A stretch of 64,000 nucleotides of DNA from Acidobacteriaceae bacterium TAA 166. GTDB taxonomy: Bacteria; Acidobacteriota; Terriglobia; Terriglobales; Acidobacteriaceae. The stretch covers positions 3,092,001-3,156,000 of the forward strand of contig ATWD01000001.1 of assembly GCA_000421065.1 (NCBI GenBank), read 5' to 3'. Every line of letters starts with the position of its first letter. Position 1 is the stretch's first letter. Position numbers and translations under genes: made by a program. The notes under the pieces were generated by a model. It did no database searches and was not told where the DNA came from. It saw only the letters and a program-made list of their open reading frames with translations. Positions 34,832 through 43,365 of this stretch are shown here, in pieces.

Positions 34832-35028
34832 GGCGCTGCCGCGCGGGCGCCCTGCGCGGGCAGCGCCCACTTCGTGGGGTGTACCGGCTTCGCCGTGGGC
34901 CTGCCTTCGGTCGGTGTAAACATCTTCGCAAGCGACCAACGGGAGCCCACCCCGGGGTCCCCACAAACAGGTCTTCGTTTGTGGGGTGGCCGAGCGCAGT
35001 GGGCCCCGGCCGGCAGGCCATCGCCTTT
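34832..35028 (+). repeat. Dispersed palindromic repeat, copy C
   Basis: A full copy in plus orientation between the convergent genes ending at 34792 and 35078. The core AAGCGACCAACGGGAGCCCA is identical in the central part to copies A and D. The outer arms have drifted: TGCCGCGCGGGCGCCCTGCG at the left, GCAGTGGGCCCCGGCCGGCA at the right. The inner arm is replaced by CCCACTTCGTGGGG and a CCACAAAC/GTTTGTGG pair. Confidence 0.83.
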
Positions 35029-35077
35029 CCCCCCTCGAAAACCGTTGATTTTAATTTGTCGATTCGCCCTCGGGCAG

Positions 35078-36268
35078 CTACGCCGAGGCGCGCGCGGAAC
35101 GTTGTTGCATCGTGATTTCGTAGATCTCTTCGAGCCGTTCCATGATCTTCGGCCAGGACATGGTGCCGATTGCACGCTGGCGGTTGTACTCGCCCATGGC
35201 GGCGCGGCGGGCAGGATCGCCGAGCAGCTCGCCGAGCGCCTGTGCCAGCTCCTGCGGCTGTTTCATTGGGACGCGTAGGCCGCCTTCGTCCGCGACCAGA
35301 TAGCCAAGTCCCCCCTCTTGGGTTGCTACCAGGGGTTTGGCGCAGCTCATGGCCTCGGCGACCGACATGCCATAGGGCTCGCCGTGCGATGGCTGGCAGA
35401 AGACGGCGCAGTGGCGCAGCAGCTCGAGGCTCTGCTCCCGCGTCTGCTTGCCCAGAAAGAAGACGTTATTCGAGAGACGCAGCCGTTCGGCGAGCGCACG
35501 GACCTTGCCGCTCTCCGGTCCGTCGCCGGCGATGATCAGCCTCGCCGCGGGCCGGGTCAGTGCGACAAGGGCGAAGGCGTTGACCAGGTCGAGGACTCCC
35601 TTGCGCTCGACCAGGTTCGATAGGAAGAGGATGTCCTGGTCCTTCTCCCGCATGCCTCGTTGGCCTGGGATGGGAGAGAAGAGATCCGTGTCCAGTCCAT
35701 GGGGTAGGGCATAGATGCGTGGCCGCAGGCGGCTCGCGGACGGAATGCGATCCTCGGCCTTTGGCGTGGTGACCAGCAGAGCATCCGCACGCTGCTGTTG
35801 CATATCGGCGATACCGGTCTTGAGGCTGGAGGCGGCCTTGCCGAGAGCTCCCGAGCGGGAGATGCCGGAGTCCGGATCGACCGGCCAGTCTGCAACGTAC
35901 GGTCCCAGGATCACCGGCTCCTGAGCCCCCATAAGCGCCAGGCTCATTCCGGTGAAGACAGGGTTGAGCTGATGAATCACATCAAAACGTGTCTGACGGC
36001 GAAGCTCGCGGTACCAGGCACGGAGCTCGCGCATGTAACTCAGCCGAAATGCGGGGCCGGATTTTGCTTCGCCTCCCAGCTTGCGGAGATGAACGTTCGA
36101 AGGCAGAGGACGCGCAAGATCGATCGCTTCGACTGCGACGTAAAGGGTGTGTCCTCGTTCAGCCAGCCGCTTAATGAAACCGTGCGCGACAAGGCCGTCT
36201 CCATGAGAACGGTGGTCGGTGAGCAGACCGGAGGAGTGGGGAATGAAGATGCTGAGGGGGCGGCTCAA
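35078..36268 (-). CDS. GT4 family glycosyltransferase
   Basis: A 396-residue GT-B enzyme. N-terminal domain: LSIFIPHSSGLLTDHRSHGD, HGFIKRLAERGHTLYVAVE, FDVIHQLNPVFTGMSLALMG. C-terminal donor domain: DILFLSNLVERKGVLDLVNA, RLIIAGDGPESGKVRALAER, FLGKQTREQSLELLRH and the E-x7-E region HGEPYGMSVAEAMSCAKPLV. It is in the minus-strand EPS operon: its start overlaps the flippase stop by 4 nt (ATGA). Sugar specificity cannot be told. Confidence 0.93.
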   Translation of the reverse strand: MSRPLSIFIPHSSGLLTDHRSHGDGLVAHGFIKRLAERGHTLYVAVEAIDLARPLPSNVHLRKLGGEAKSGPAFRLSYMRELRAWYRELRRQTRFDVIHQLNPVFTGMSLALMGAQEPVILGPYVADWPVDPDSGISRSGALGKAASSLKTGIADMQQQRADALLVTTPKAEDRIPSASRLRPRIYALPHGLDTDLFSPIPGQRGMREKDQDILFLSNLVERKGVLDLVNAFALVALTRPAARLIIAGDGPESGKVRALAERLRLSNNVFFLGKQTREQSLELLRHCAVFCQPSHGEPYGMSVAEAMSCAKPLVATQEGGLGYLVADEGGLRVPMKQPQELAQALGELLGDPARRAAMGEYNRQRAIGTMSWPKIMERLEEIYEITMQQRSARASA

Positions 36269-37602
36269 ATCGACGCTCCGACCGCATCCGGCTTCGCCCT
36301 CCGCAGCTTACCGGCGATCATGGACCGCATCATCTGCAGGTCGGAGAGACGCAATAAGATTCGCGGACAGCGGTAGCCCAGATACTTCGGGAAGAAGAGA
36401 ATGACGAAACCAAAGCGGGCGCAGGTGGAGAGCAGCAGCGACCATGCGGCGCCGGTTGTGCCGTAACGAGGCACCAGAACCAGCATCAGGGGAATCGTCA
36501 GGCTTAGACCGATGACATGCAGAATGGTGACAATACCGGGACGGGAGAGTGCCATGAAGGCCTGCGAGAGCACCAGCGTGGCTCCCGAGAGAACCACCTC
36601 GAGAACAAGGATGCGAAGAATCGAAGAGGCCGAGCGATACTCATGCCCATAGAAAAGGCTGAGAAGCTGAGGGCCGATCAGGACGATGCCCAGGCCGCAG
36701 ATCGCGGTGAAGAAGGTGGTCAGGCGAGTGGCGCGGCCCGTCATCTCGATGACCTCGGCTGGACTGGCGGAGACCGCCTTAGGGAACAGCACCATCACGA
36801 CCGCGGTATGGAGCGCGTTGAGCATGCGCGAGAGGCTGAGGGCAACCACGTAGGTTCCCATCATCTCCGGCTTGAGAATGCGGATGACGAGCGCCTGATC
36901 GACGTAGAGCGCCATGGTTCCGCAGAGATCGATTCCATAGGAGCGGATGCCATAGCTCATCAACAGCTTCGCATTCTGAAGCAGATTGATGAAGCGAACC
37001 CGGAAGCGGGTGTGGAGCTGGTGCATCATCAGGTAAAACGAAGGAAGTCCAGCGGGCACATAAGCCCAGGCGGCGTTGACCGGATTCATGTGATGCGTGA
37101 TCCAGAGCGCCGCAAGGCCGATGACGGTAAGCAGCGGAGGCCCGATGAGCGAGAGATTTGATGAGGTGAAGTCGTTGTCGCTCTCGAGCGCGGCCCTGCC
37201 GATAAGAAACAGAGTGGAGATCGGCGTATTCAGCAGGAAGATTCGAGCGAAGAAGATGACGCGATGATCGTACTGGGCCAGCCAGTGCGGCATGCCGAGC
37301 AAGCCGACCACCATGGCCAGCATCGCCGTCAACAGGCCCAGCACAAGACCAGCGCCGAGGATCTCCGATCGGCGCTCGGGATTCTTGCGGAGCTGGTAGG
37401 TCAAAGCACTCGGCACGCCGAAGGTGAAGGTACTGGCAAGAAAGACATACCAGAGGATCATCGCGGCAAGCTCGCCGCGGCCGGCTGGCTGCAGCGAGCG
37501 CGCCGAAAGAATCCCCGTCGCGGCATTCAGCCCGACTACAAAGATCTTGGCGCCGGCGGACTGGGCAAAGGCCCTGGCTGCCGAAGTCGATGCTTTAGCC
37601 AT
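36265..37602 (-). CDS. Polysaccharide flippase (Wzx, MOP/PST family)
   Basis: A 445-residue protein with about twelve to fourteen helices. The N-terminus is typical: SAGAKIFVVGLNAATGILSARSLQPAGRGELAAMILWYVF, containing the conserved R-x-LxPxGRGELA motif after helix 1. Later blocks are SYGIRSYGIDLCGTMALYVDQALVIRIL-type segments (MGTYVVALSLSRMLNAL). It carries lipid-linked repeat units across the inner membrane to the Wzy polymerase. The gene is in tandem with the GT4 gene (4-nt overlap) and 42 bp after the export gene start region, in one minus-strand operon. Confidence 0.92.
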   Translation of the reverse strand: MAKASTSAARAFAQSAGAKIFVVGLNAATGILSARSLQPAGRGELAAMILWYVFLASTFTFGVPSALTYQLRKNPERRSEILGAGLVLGLLTAMLAMVVGLLGMPHWLAQYDHRVIFFARIFLLNTPISTLFLIGRAALESDNDFTSSNLSLIGPPLLTVIGLAALWITHHMNPVNAAWAYVPAGLPSFYLMMHQLHTRFRVRFINLLQNAKLLMSYGIRSYGIDLCGTMALYVDQALVIRILKPEMMGTYVVALSLSRMLNALHTAVVMVLFPKAVSASPAEVIEMTGRATRLTTFFTAICGLGIVLIGPQLLSLFYGHEYRSASSILRILVLEVVLSGATLVLSQAFMALSRPGIVTILHVIGLSLTIPLMLVLVPRYGTTGAAWSLLLSTCARFGFVILFFPKYLGYRCPRILLRLSDLQMMRSMIAGKLRRAKPDAVGASI

Positions 37603-37644
37603 TCGGTCTCTTCCCGTCTCTCTTCATAACCGCTGAGGTCGAAT

Positions 37645-38298
37645 CTATCGACCTATGGTGGTAGGGTCGAAATACATTCCCACGTTTGTCAGACTCATAT
37701 AATGCTGGATCGTGGCGATCCGGTCGCGCGGAACGAAGACGACATCCCCCGGTTGAAGATCCATATCTCTTTCGAGATCGGCATTCTTCTTTAGTTTGGA
37801 GAAGTTCAGCTGCTTGACCTCGACAAAGTCGTCGCCCGCTTTGCGAAAGACCAGGATCTGGCCCGACTTCGCATTCACCGTGAATCCGCCCGTTGCCATC
37901 ACGGCACCGAGGGCGGTCGTATTTTCTTTGAGCTCTAATTTCCCGGGGCCCTTCACCTCACCGGCCACGGTAATCGTGGGATGAGTGAAGTCCTTCAGAA
38001 TGAGGTTGAGCTCGGGATTGTTCAGCTTCGCGCTGTCCTTCTCGACGATCAGATCGTGGGCCTGCTTCACCGTCAGGCCGCCAACATGCACATCGCCGGC
38101 GACGCTCAGGTTCACGAAGCCGTCGGGCTGGACGATGGCGGTCTGGTTCAGATCGGAGGTAAGACGATACTGCAACTCCAGGGTATCGCCGGGACGCAGA
38201 ACGTATCGCGTGCGCGTCTGCAACGTCTGCGCGGAGGCGAGAGGAAACGAAAGCAGGAGCAGTGAAGATGCGGCAAGCTTGCGGCTGAAAGGATTCAT
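37645..38298 (-). CDS. Polysaccharide export protein (Wza-like, Poly_export/SLBB)
   Basis: A 217-residue secreted or outer-membrane protein: signal ASSLLLLSFPLASAQ, then the Poly_export domain YVLRPGDTLELQYRLTSDLN, VQPDGFVNLSVAGDVHVGGL, and an SLBB-type segment TITVAGEVKGPGKLELKENT, with QPGDVVFVPRDRIATIQHYM at the end. It is much shorter than E. coli Wza (about 380) and lacks the lipobox, which is usual for the Acidobacteria/Deltaproteobacteria type. It would form the export channel. It lies 1 bp after the kinase-like gene. Confidence 0.87.
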   Translation of the reverse strand: MNPFSRKLAASSLLLLSFPLASAQTLQTRTRYVLRPGDTLELQYRLTSDLNQTAIVQPDGFVNLSVAGDVHVGGLTVKQAHDLIVEKDSAKLNNPELNLILKDFTHPTITVAGEVKGPGKLELKENTTALGAVMATGGFTVNAKSGQILVFRKAGDDFVEVKQLNFSKLKKNADLERDMDLQPGDVVFVPRDRIATIQHYMSLTNVGMYFDPTTIGR

Positions 38299-38299
38299 G

Positions 38300-38899
38300 T
38301 TAGATTCCCATGCTTTCCATGCGGTTATGAAGCCACTCTGGAATGAGATAGGTCCGCTTGTTCAGAACGTGACCCAGAAGGCGTCCGCCCGACTGCGCTA
38401 CCGTGCGCTCGAGGTAGGAGATCTGGCTCTTGGTGGTGCGGTTCGCTTCCACCACCGAGACGATTCCATCGACTACATCGGAGAGGCTCAGGACCTCGCT
38501 GCTCTCGCTGATCGGAGGGCAATCGATCGCGATGTAGGAGTAGCGCGATCGCAGCTCCTGAATATAGTCGTGACGGTAATTGGGGCTGCTGCGCCATAGC
38601 CCCGTGGTGGTCTTGACCGGACGATTGCTTCCATCCTGATAGATCTGCAGACCGAGCTGCTCATCGAGACGGGTGATGCCGGACTCCGTGCGGCAGTCCA
38701 CGGCGATCGCGCGGCCTGGATCGTCGCGGTTCAAGGAGTCGACCAGAAGATTGGTGAGATAAGAAACTCCGCTCTGGCTGTGGGGCGAAGTGATTGCAAC
38801 CACAAAGCAGGAGAACTTCGATGTGCCTGCCGAACGCTGCAGCAGACTGTAGATCGAGCCCTGATAGACGTGCGCGGCCTGGCGAACCTCGGGAACCAT
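38300..38899 (-). CDS. BY-kinase/CpsD-like protein lacking the P-loop lysine
   Basis: A 199-residue protein with the fold order of CpsD/Wzc-type kinases. Where a Walker A (GEGKS) is expected it has TSPHSQSGVSYLTNLLVDSL, with no lysine. The Walker A' region is GRAIAVDCRTESG, and Walker B-like YSYIAIDCPPISESSEVLSL is retained. The C-terminus (LIPEWLHNRMESMGI) lacks the usual Tyr cluster. It is therefore unlikely to bind ATP normally or autophosphorylate, and may be a structural partner of the Wzc-like protein encoded directly upstream. The overall family call is good; catalytic loss is read directly. Confidence 0.78.
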   Translation of the reverse strand: MVPEVRQAAHVYQGSIYSLLQRSAGTSKFSCFVVAITSPHSQSGVSYLTNLLVDSLNRDDPGRAIAVDCRTESGITRLDEQLGLQIYQDGSNRPVKTTTGLWRSSPNYRHDYIQELRSRYSYIAIDCPPISESSEVLSLSDVVDGIVSVVEANRTTKSQISYLERTVAQSGGRLLGHVLNKRTYLIPEWLHNRMESMGI

Positions 38900-38902
38900 A
38901 AA

Positions 38903-40507
38903 TTACCTCTCTGCTATCCGCTGCGACGCTGCGTTGACCTGCTGTACAGCATGCGCCAGTCTCCCATTTCGGGGATATGCGCTGTTGACCGGTTGATTGG
39001 CTTCAGCGGCAAACGTATTCGTAGAGGTCGCACCGGCCGACAGGTGATCCAGGGGAATCGAGGCCAGCACCGGCGTGGCGGAGAAGGCCTCGAGCTCCTG
39101 TGCATTGGCAATCGTCGATCGGGAGAGCTCTGCGAAGTAAACCAGGCCACAGGCCAGGAACAGCCCCGTCAAAAGGCCCAGCGCAAGATTTTGAAGAGTC
39201 TTGGGGGTGTAGGGGCGATAGCTTAGCGTCGGGCTCTCCGCTACAGCGACGTTCACCAGCTGATGCTCGTCCATCGCATCTTCAATCTGCGCCTGGTCCC
39301 TCTTTTCAGAGAAGGTCTTGTAGTTATTCTGAGCCTCTTCCGAGCGGGTCTTCAGGTTGTCGAACTGCACCGCAAGGTCTTGCGCCGAGGCCAGACGTTT
39401 CTGAAGCCCGTCCTTTGCAAGGTTCAGACTGGTGATGCGGCCCAGCAGGGCGCTGCGATTGACCTGCTCCATCGAGGAGCTGCCCTTCAGCTGTTGCCAT
39501 ACCGGGCTTACATCGGTCGTATCTTCCTGCTGCTTGTCGGAGATGGCATGCTTCAAAGCTGCCTGGGTATTTGCGATCTGCTGGTCGATGTCCTGCACAA
39601 GAGGATCGGTCGCTTTATAGCGTGTAACCGCCTCGGTACGCTTGTTGGCCAGCTGTACCAGAAGGGTCTGCATCTGCTGGATGGAAGACTGGTTGGCGAT
39701 GGTACGTTGCTGCGTCGATTGGCGCGAGGGAATCGCCTGCAGCTGATTGCCCACGGCGTTCAGCTTGTGGTTGGTCTCAGCCAGGCTTACATTCGCAGTC
39801 TCGAGATCACTGTTCACCCGGTCGAGCTCATGCTTAAGGCTGTCTTCCATCTCGGGGACCGAGACGAGATGGTTCTGCTGCTGAAACTGGACCAGCATGT
39901 TGTTGGCCTGCTGCCACTCGTGAAGATAGCGAGTGGCTTCGTCAGAGAAGAACTGGGTCGCTCCCCCGGGACGAGAGAGCCGCTTGCGCTGCGCCATGTA
40001 GGCATCGGTCAGACGCTGCAGAGTCTCGGTCGCTTCCTTCGGGTCGGGATTGAGCACCGACACCTGAATTACGTTGGACTTGCGCGCAGCCTCGATGGAG
40101 AGCCGCTTGCGGGTCTGCGTGACCTTCAGCTCGTGCGCCTTCATCTGCTGCATCGTCAGCTTCTCTTTATTGGCAGGATTCCATCCCGGATCGGCGACCT
40201 GGCTGAGGACGTCCTCGCTCTGCAGAACCTCGAGTTCGGAGTTGATCTCCTGCTCCGTGACGTCAGTGGTCGTTACGGCTGCCGAACGGTCGGCCGTAGC
40301 TGTGATGACGCTGTTTGTTCGAGCGTTCTGGATCAGCAGCTTCATCTCGGATTGATATTGCTTCTTCGAGATAAGCGTGAACAAAATCGCCAGCAGAAAG
40401 ATGGCGCTGACCATGCCAACAAACAATTTCCAGTGTCGATAGCCTGCTTCAATCACGCGGCGTAGTGATCTGGACTCTGTTGACACAGCTCCTTTGGCTA
40501 GCTCCAC
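38903..40507 (-). CDS. Chain-length determinant/Wzc-like protein without kinase domain
   Basis: A 534-residue Wzz/GNVR-type protein. Helix 1 (WKLFVGMVSAIFLLAILFTLI) is followed by the Wzz domain (KKQYQSEMKLLIQNARTNSV, then EQEINSELEVLQSEDVL). A long periplasmic coiled coil (about 190-420) and helix 2 (LGLLTGLFLACGLVYFAEL) come next. The cytosolic tail is about 70 residues and has no ATP-binding domain. GTG at 40507 has AGGGGGG 6-9 bases before it. It sets polymer length together with the kinase-like protein 3 bp downstream. It heads the minus-strand operon with the SLBB, flippase and GT4 genes. Confidence 0.9.
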   Translation of the reverse strand: MELAKGAVSTESRSLRRVIEAGYRHWKLFVGMVSAIFLLAILFTLISKKQYQSEMKLLIQNARTNSVITATADRSAAVTTTDVTEQEINSELEVLQSEDVLSQVADPGWNPANKEKLTMQQMKAHELKVTQTRKRLSIEAARKSNVIQVSVLNPDPKEATETLQRLTDAYMAQRKRLSRPGGATQFFSDEATRYLHEWQQANNMLVQFQQQNHLVSVPEMEDSLKHELDRVNSDLETANVSLAETNHKLNAVGNQLQAIPSRQSTQQRTIANQSSIQQMQTLLVQLANKRTEAVTRYKATDPLVQDIDQQIANTQAALKHAISDKQQEDTTDVSPVWQQLKGSSSMEQVNRSALLGRITSLNLAKDGLQKRLASAQDLAVQFDNLKTRSEEAQNNYKTFSEKRDQAQIEDAMDEHQLVNVAVAESPTLSYRPYTPKTLQNLALGLLTGLFLACGLVYFAELSRSTIANAQELEAFSATPVLASIPLDHLSAGATSTNTFAAEANQPVNSAYPRNGRLAHAVQQVNAASQRIAER

Positions 40508-40676
40508 GAGAACCCCCCTGCATTGATCGAAAAGATATAAAACTTATCGGGCAGGAACCAATGATCGAAAAATCGGATCGCCTTCGATTTAGGTTCTAAT
40601 GTAGCATGGCTTGTTGCAGCATCTATGCGATTTCCGCGTAAATAAAGCCCGTGGTCATGGATAGATAGAACCTATA

Positions 40677-40710
40677 GTTACCTTGATGTGGTTACCTTTT
40701 ATAAGTTACT
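40677..40710. promoter_or_regulatory. Three GTTAC direct repeats at 14-bp pitch
   Basis: GTTACC (40677), GTTACC (40691) and GTTACT (40705) are spaced exactly 14 bp. They lie in the 247-bp divergent gap between the Wzc-like operon and the GT4 gene. A -10-like TAGTAT follows at 40736 without a good -35, which would suit activator dependence. Confidence 0.5.
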
Positions 40711-40754
40711 TAATCTAACTCTTCGGCGGCAGGGCTAGTATCTTCCGGATAGAA

Positions 40755-42023
40755 ATGAAAAGGCACAAGCTAGATTCGAAGGAAAAGCTGCGAGTTCTTT
40801 ACGTCGATCACACCGCCAAGCTGGGAGGCGGAGAGATCGCGATCAGGAACCTTATTCAAGGGCTGGACCGTTCTAAGATCGAGCCCATCCTCCTTTCTTT
40901 TGAAGAGGGTCCGCTCGTCGATCAACTACGAAGTTCTATAAGTGTGCATGTTCTTGCACTCAAAAAGTCTGTGGCAACAGCCTCGCGCCAGAGTCTGGGC
41001 TTTGCCTCTATTTTAAAGTTCGGAGAACTTGCAGCGGTAGCGCAGCACATACGCCAGGTCGCGCAGAAGATGCGGGAGTTAGAGATCGATCTGGTCCACA
41101 CCAATTCACTGAAATCCGACATCATCGGTGGCCTTGCAGGAAGACTCGCCGGCATTCCCGTTATCTGGCACGTTCGTGACCGCATCGCCCCTGACTATCT
41201 TCCAGCAAAGGTCGTTCATGTCTTTCGCGCCCTGAGCCGCGTAATCCCAAAGTTTATGATCGCCGTCTCCGAGGCCAGCCTCGCGACCACCGTCTCAGGC
41301 AGCGAAGCCAACCCCTCTACGCGCGCGGCCGTCGTCTACGATGGCCTTAGCGCGGCTCAACTCGCAGGCTCCGAGCCCTTGAGCGACGCGATGCCTGTAC
41401 GCCGCATCGGGCTGGTCGGACGCATCTGCCCCTGGAAGGGGCAGCACATCTTTCTTGAGGCAGCGTCACAGGTTCACCGGGAGTTTCCCGAAGTTCGCTT
41501 CGAGATCATCGGAGGCCCTCTCTTCGGCGAAGAGCAGTATGAGCAGGAGCTTCGCGACCTCGCCGCAAAGCTCGAACTGAACGGAGTGGTCACCTTCACC
41601 GGATTCGTTCACGATGTGCCGCGCCGCATCGCCGAGCTTGAGATCATGGTCCACGCCTCGACCATCAGCGAACCGTTTGGTTTGGTGGCCATCGAGGCGA
41701 TGGCCCAGAGCAAGCCTCTGATCGCGACGCGCGGCGGAGGAATTCCTGAGATCGTGGTCGATCAGGAGACCGGTCTGCTGATTCCGATGAACGATGCCGA
41801 GGCGATGGCGCAGGCGATACTCTCCCTGCTGCGCAATCCGGTTTTGGCGGAGGAGATGGGAAGGCGGGGGCGCACTCGTGTTGAGCGGCACTTCACCCTC
41901 GAGCAGACGGTTCGCGACGTCGAGCAGATCTACCGTCGTGTTCTCGACCTGCAGCCGCTCTCCGAGAGGCCGGAGCAAATGGATGGCGCGGTTCTCGCTA
42001 CGCCTTCCATCGAGAGAGATTAA
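40755..42023 (+). CDS. GT4 family glycosyltransferase
   Basis: A 422-residue GT-B enzyme. N-terminus: [20 protein letters not shown] followed by [20 protein letters not shown] and [15 protein letters not shown]. Donor domain: [60 protein letters not shown] and the E-x7-E region [20 protein letters not shown]. It is transcribed divergently from the Wzc operon under the GTTAC repeats. Its stop overlaps the convergent DUF1348 gene by 4 nt. Sugar specificity unknown. Confidence 0.93.
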   Translation: MKRHKLDSKEKLRVLYVDHTAKLGGGEIAIRNLIQGLDRSKIEPILLSFEEGPLVDQLRSSISVHVLALKKSVATASRQSLGFASILKFGELAAVAQHIRQVAQKMRELEIDLVHTNSLKSDIIGGLAGRLAGIPVIWHVRDRIAPDYLPAKVVHVFRALSRVIPKFMIAVSEASLATTVSGSEANPSTRAAVVYDGLSAAQLAGSEPLSDAMPVRRIGLVGRICPWKGQHIFLEAASQVHREFPEVRFEIIGGPLFGEEQYEQELRDLAAKLELNGVVTFTGFVHDVPRRIAELEIMVHASTISEPFGLVAIEAMAQSKPLIATRGGGIPEIVVDQETGLLIPMNDAEAMAQAILSLLRNPVLAEEMGRRGRTRVERHFTLEQTVRDVEQIYRRVLDLQPLSERPEQMDGAVLATPSIERD

Positions 42024-42496
42024 AGTCCGAGCTCGCTCAGTCCGGGGTGATCGTCCGGTCTGCGTCCAAGGGACCAGTGGTAGAGCCGTTCGGACTCGGA
42101 GATGGCGAGATCGTTGATGCAGGCGTGGCGCACCTCCATCAGGCCGTGTTCGTCGAACTCCCAGTTTTCGTTTCCGTAGCTGCGCCACCACTGGCCGTTC
42201 CCGTCTTGGCATTCGTAGGCAAAGCGCACGGCGATCCGTGCTGTATCGAAGGCCCAGATCTCCTTGATGAGCCTGTACTCCAGCTCGCGCGACCACTTGC
42301 GCGTAAGGAAGGCAACGATCTCCTCGTGCCCGTTGAGGAACTCCGAGCGATTGCGCCAGCGGCTGTCGACCGTGTACGCGAGCGAGACCTTCTGCGGGTC
42401 GCGCGTGTTCCATCCATCCTCTGCCGCACGGACCTTCTTGATTGCGATCTCGCGCGTGAATGGAGGAACCAGCGGAGTCGCTGCTGCCTGCGTCAT
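42020..42496 (-). CDS. DUF1348 (NTF2-like) protein
   Basis: A 158-residue cytosolic protein of the DUF1348 family, an NTF2-like cone fold: [60 protein letters not shown] and the close [12 protein letters not shown]. The family is highly conserved but has no firm biochemical role that I know. Length is as usual (about 150). It overlaps the convergent GT4 gene by 4 nt; it does not appear to belong to the EPS pathway. Confidence 0.92.
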   Translation of the reverse strand: MTQAAATPLVPPFTREIAIKKVRAAEDGWNTRDPQKVSLAYTVDSRWRNRSEFLNGHEEIVAFLTRKWSRELEYRLIKEIWAFDTARIAVRFAYECQDGNGQWWRSYGNENWEFDEHGLMEVRHACINDLAISESERLYHWSLGRRPDDHPGLSELGL

Positions 42497-42516
42497 CTCA
42501 TCTCCTTCTCAGCCGA

Positions 42517-43260
42517 TCAGTGCGCCAGGGCTTCTGCAATCGCCTTCTCGGCCAATGGGGACATCATCGCATATCCCTTGCTGGTGGGGTGGACACCGTC
42601 CTTTGCCAGCTCCGGATCCAGGCCGCCCTTGGCGTTGGCCATCGCAGTGTAGTAGTCGAGGTAGACAATTCCCTCACGCTGGCAGAGCGCCTTGAGGCGA
42701 AGATTCATCTGGCGAACCTGCTCCGCCGGCTGCGCCTCGGGCTTCCATCCGTAGTGATCTGTCGGAAGGATGGATGAGACCACGAACCGGATGTTGTTCG
42801 CCTTCGCGATGGCGATCATCGATGCGAAGTTGTCCTCGATCATCTCGGGAGTCGAAGGACCTGTATTACCAGCGATATCGTTGGTGCCCGCGAGGATGAC
42901 GACGACGGCAGGCTTCAGATGAACGACGTCCTGCTGAAACCGCACCAGCATCTGTGGAGTCGTCTGTCCGCTGATGCCGCGGCCGATGTAATGTTTGCCC
43001 GGAAAGAACTCATCCGGCTTCTTTGCCCATGCGTCCGTGATCGAATCGCCATAGAAGATCACACGCTTCTCCCCCGCGGCGACCGGCGGCAGAGCGGCAT
43101 TGGCATCGCGATAGCGCTCCAGCTGCGGCCAATCGTTCAGCTTCTGCTGCATCGTCGCGATCTGCTTCTCGGTATCGCTGGCAGACGTCTGCGCAGCCAC
43201 TGTAAGTGGCAGACAGAAAGACACGATGAGAGCGAGTTTGAGGGAATATGCTGTCTGCAT
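42517..43260 (-). CDS. Secreted SGNH/GDSL hydrolase
   Basis: A 247-residue exported esterase-like protein. Signal LKLALIVSFCLPLTVAAQ. The four SGNH blocks are all present: VIFYGDSITDAW (Ser), YIGRGISGQTTPQMLVRF (Gly), VVILAGTNDIAGN (Asn) and LAKDGVHPTSKGYAMM (Asp-x2-His). This subfamily acts on acetylated sugars or lipids. ATG at 43260 has AAGGAAAG 7-14 bases before it. Its paralog lies 105 bp upstream on the same strand. Nearness to the EPS locus and acyltransferase suggests removal of acetyl groups from the polymer, as an inference. Confidence 0.92.
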   Translation of the reverse strand: MQTAYSLKLALIVSFCLPLTVAAQTSASDTEKQIATMQQKLNDWPQLERYRDANAALPPVAAGEKRVIFYGDSITDAWAKKPDEFFPGKHYIGRGISGQTTPQMLVRFQQDVVHLKPAVVVILAGTNDIAGNTGPSTPEMIEDNFASMIAIAKANNIRFVVSSILPTDHYGWKPEAQPAEQVRQMNLRLKALCQREGIVYLDYYTAMANAKGGLDPELAKDGVHPTSKGYAMMSPLAEKAIAEALAH

Positions 43261-43312
43261 TAATGACTTTCCTTTCTCTTCCATGCTAGCCCCAGCCAGG
43301 ACCTATCGACCT

Positions 43313-43330
43313 AGTGGGCCCAGCCGGCAG
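43313..43330 (+). repeat. Possible remnant of the dispersed repeat
   Basis: AGTGGGCCCAGCCGGCAG matches the right end of copies C and D (AGTGGGCCCCGGCCGGCAG type) closely. It lies between the two SGNH genes, after the stop of the one ending at 43366. It is too short to be sure. Confidence 0.4.
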
Positions 43331-43365
43331 AGTAATCCTCTCTCCGTCGAGTTTGTAGATACGCC

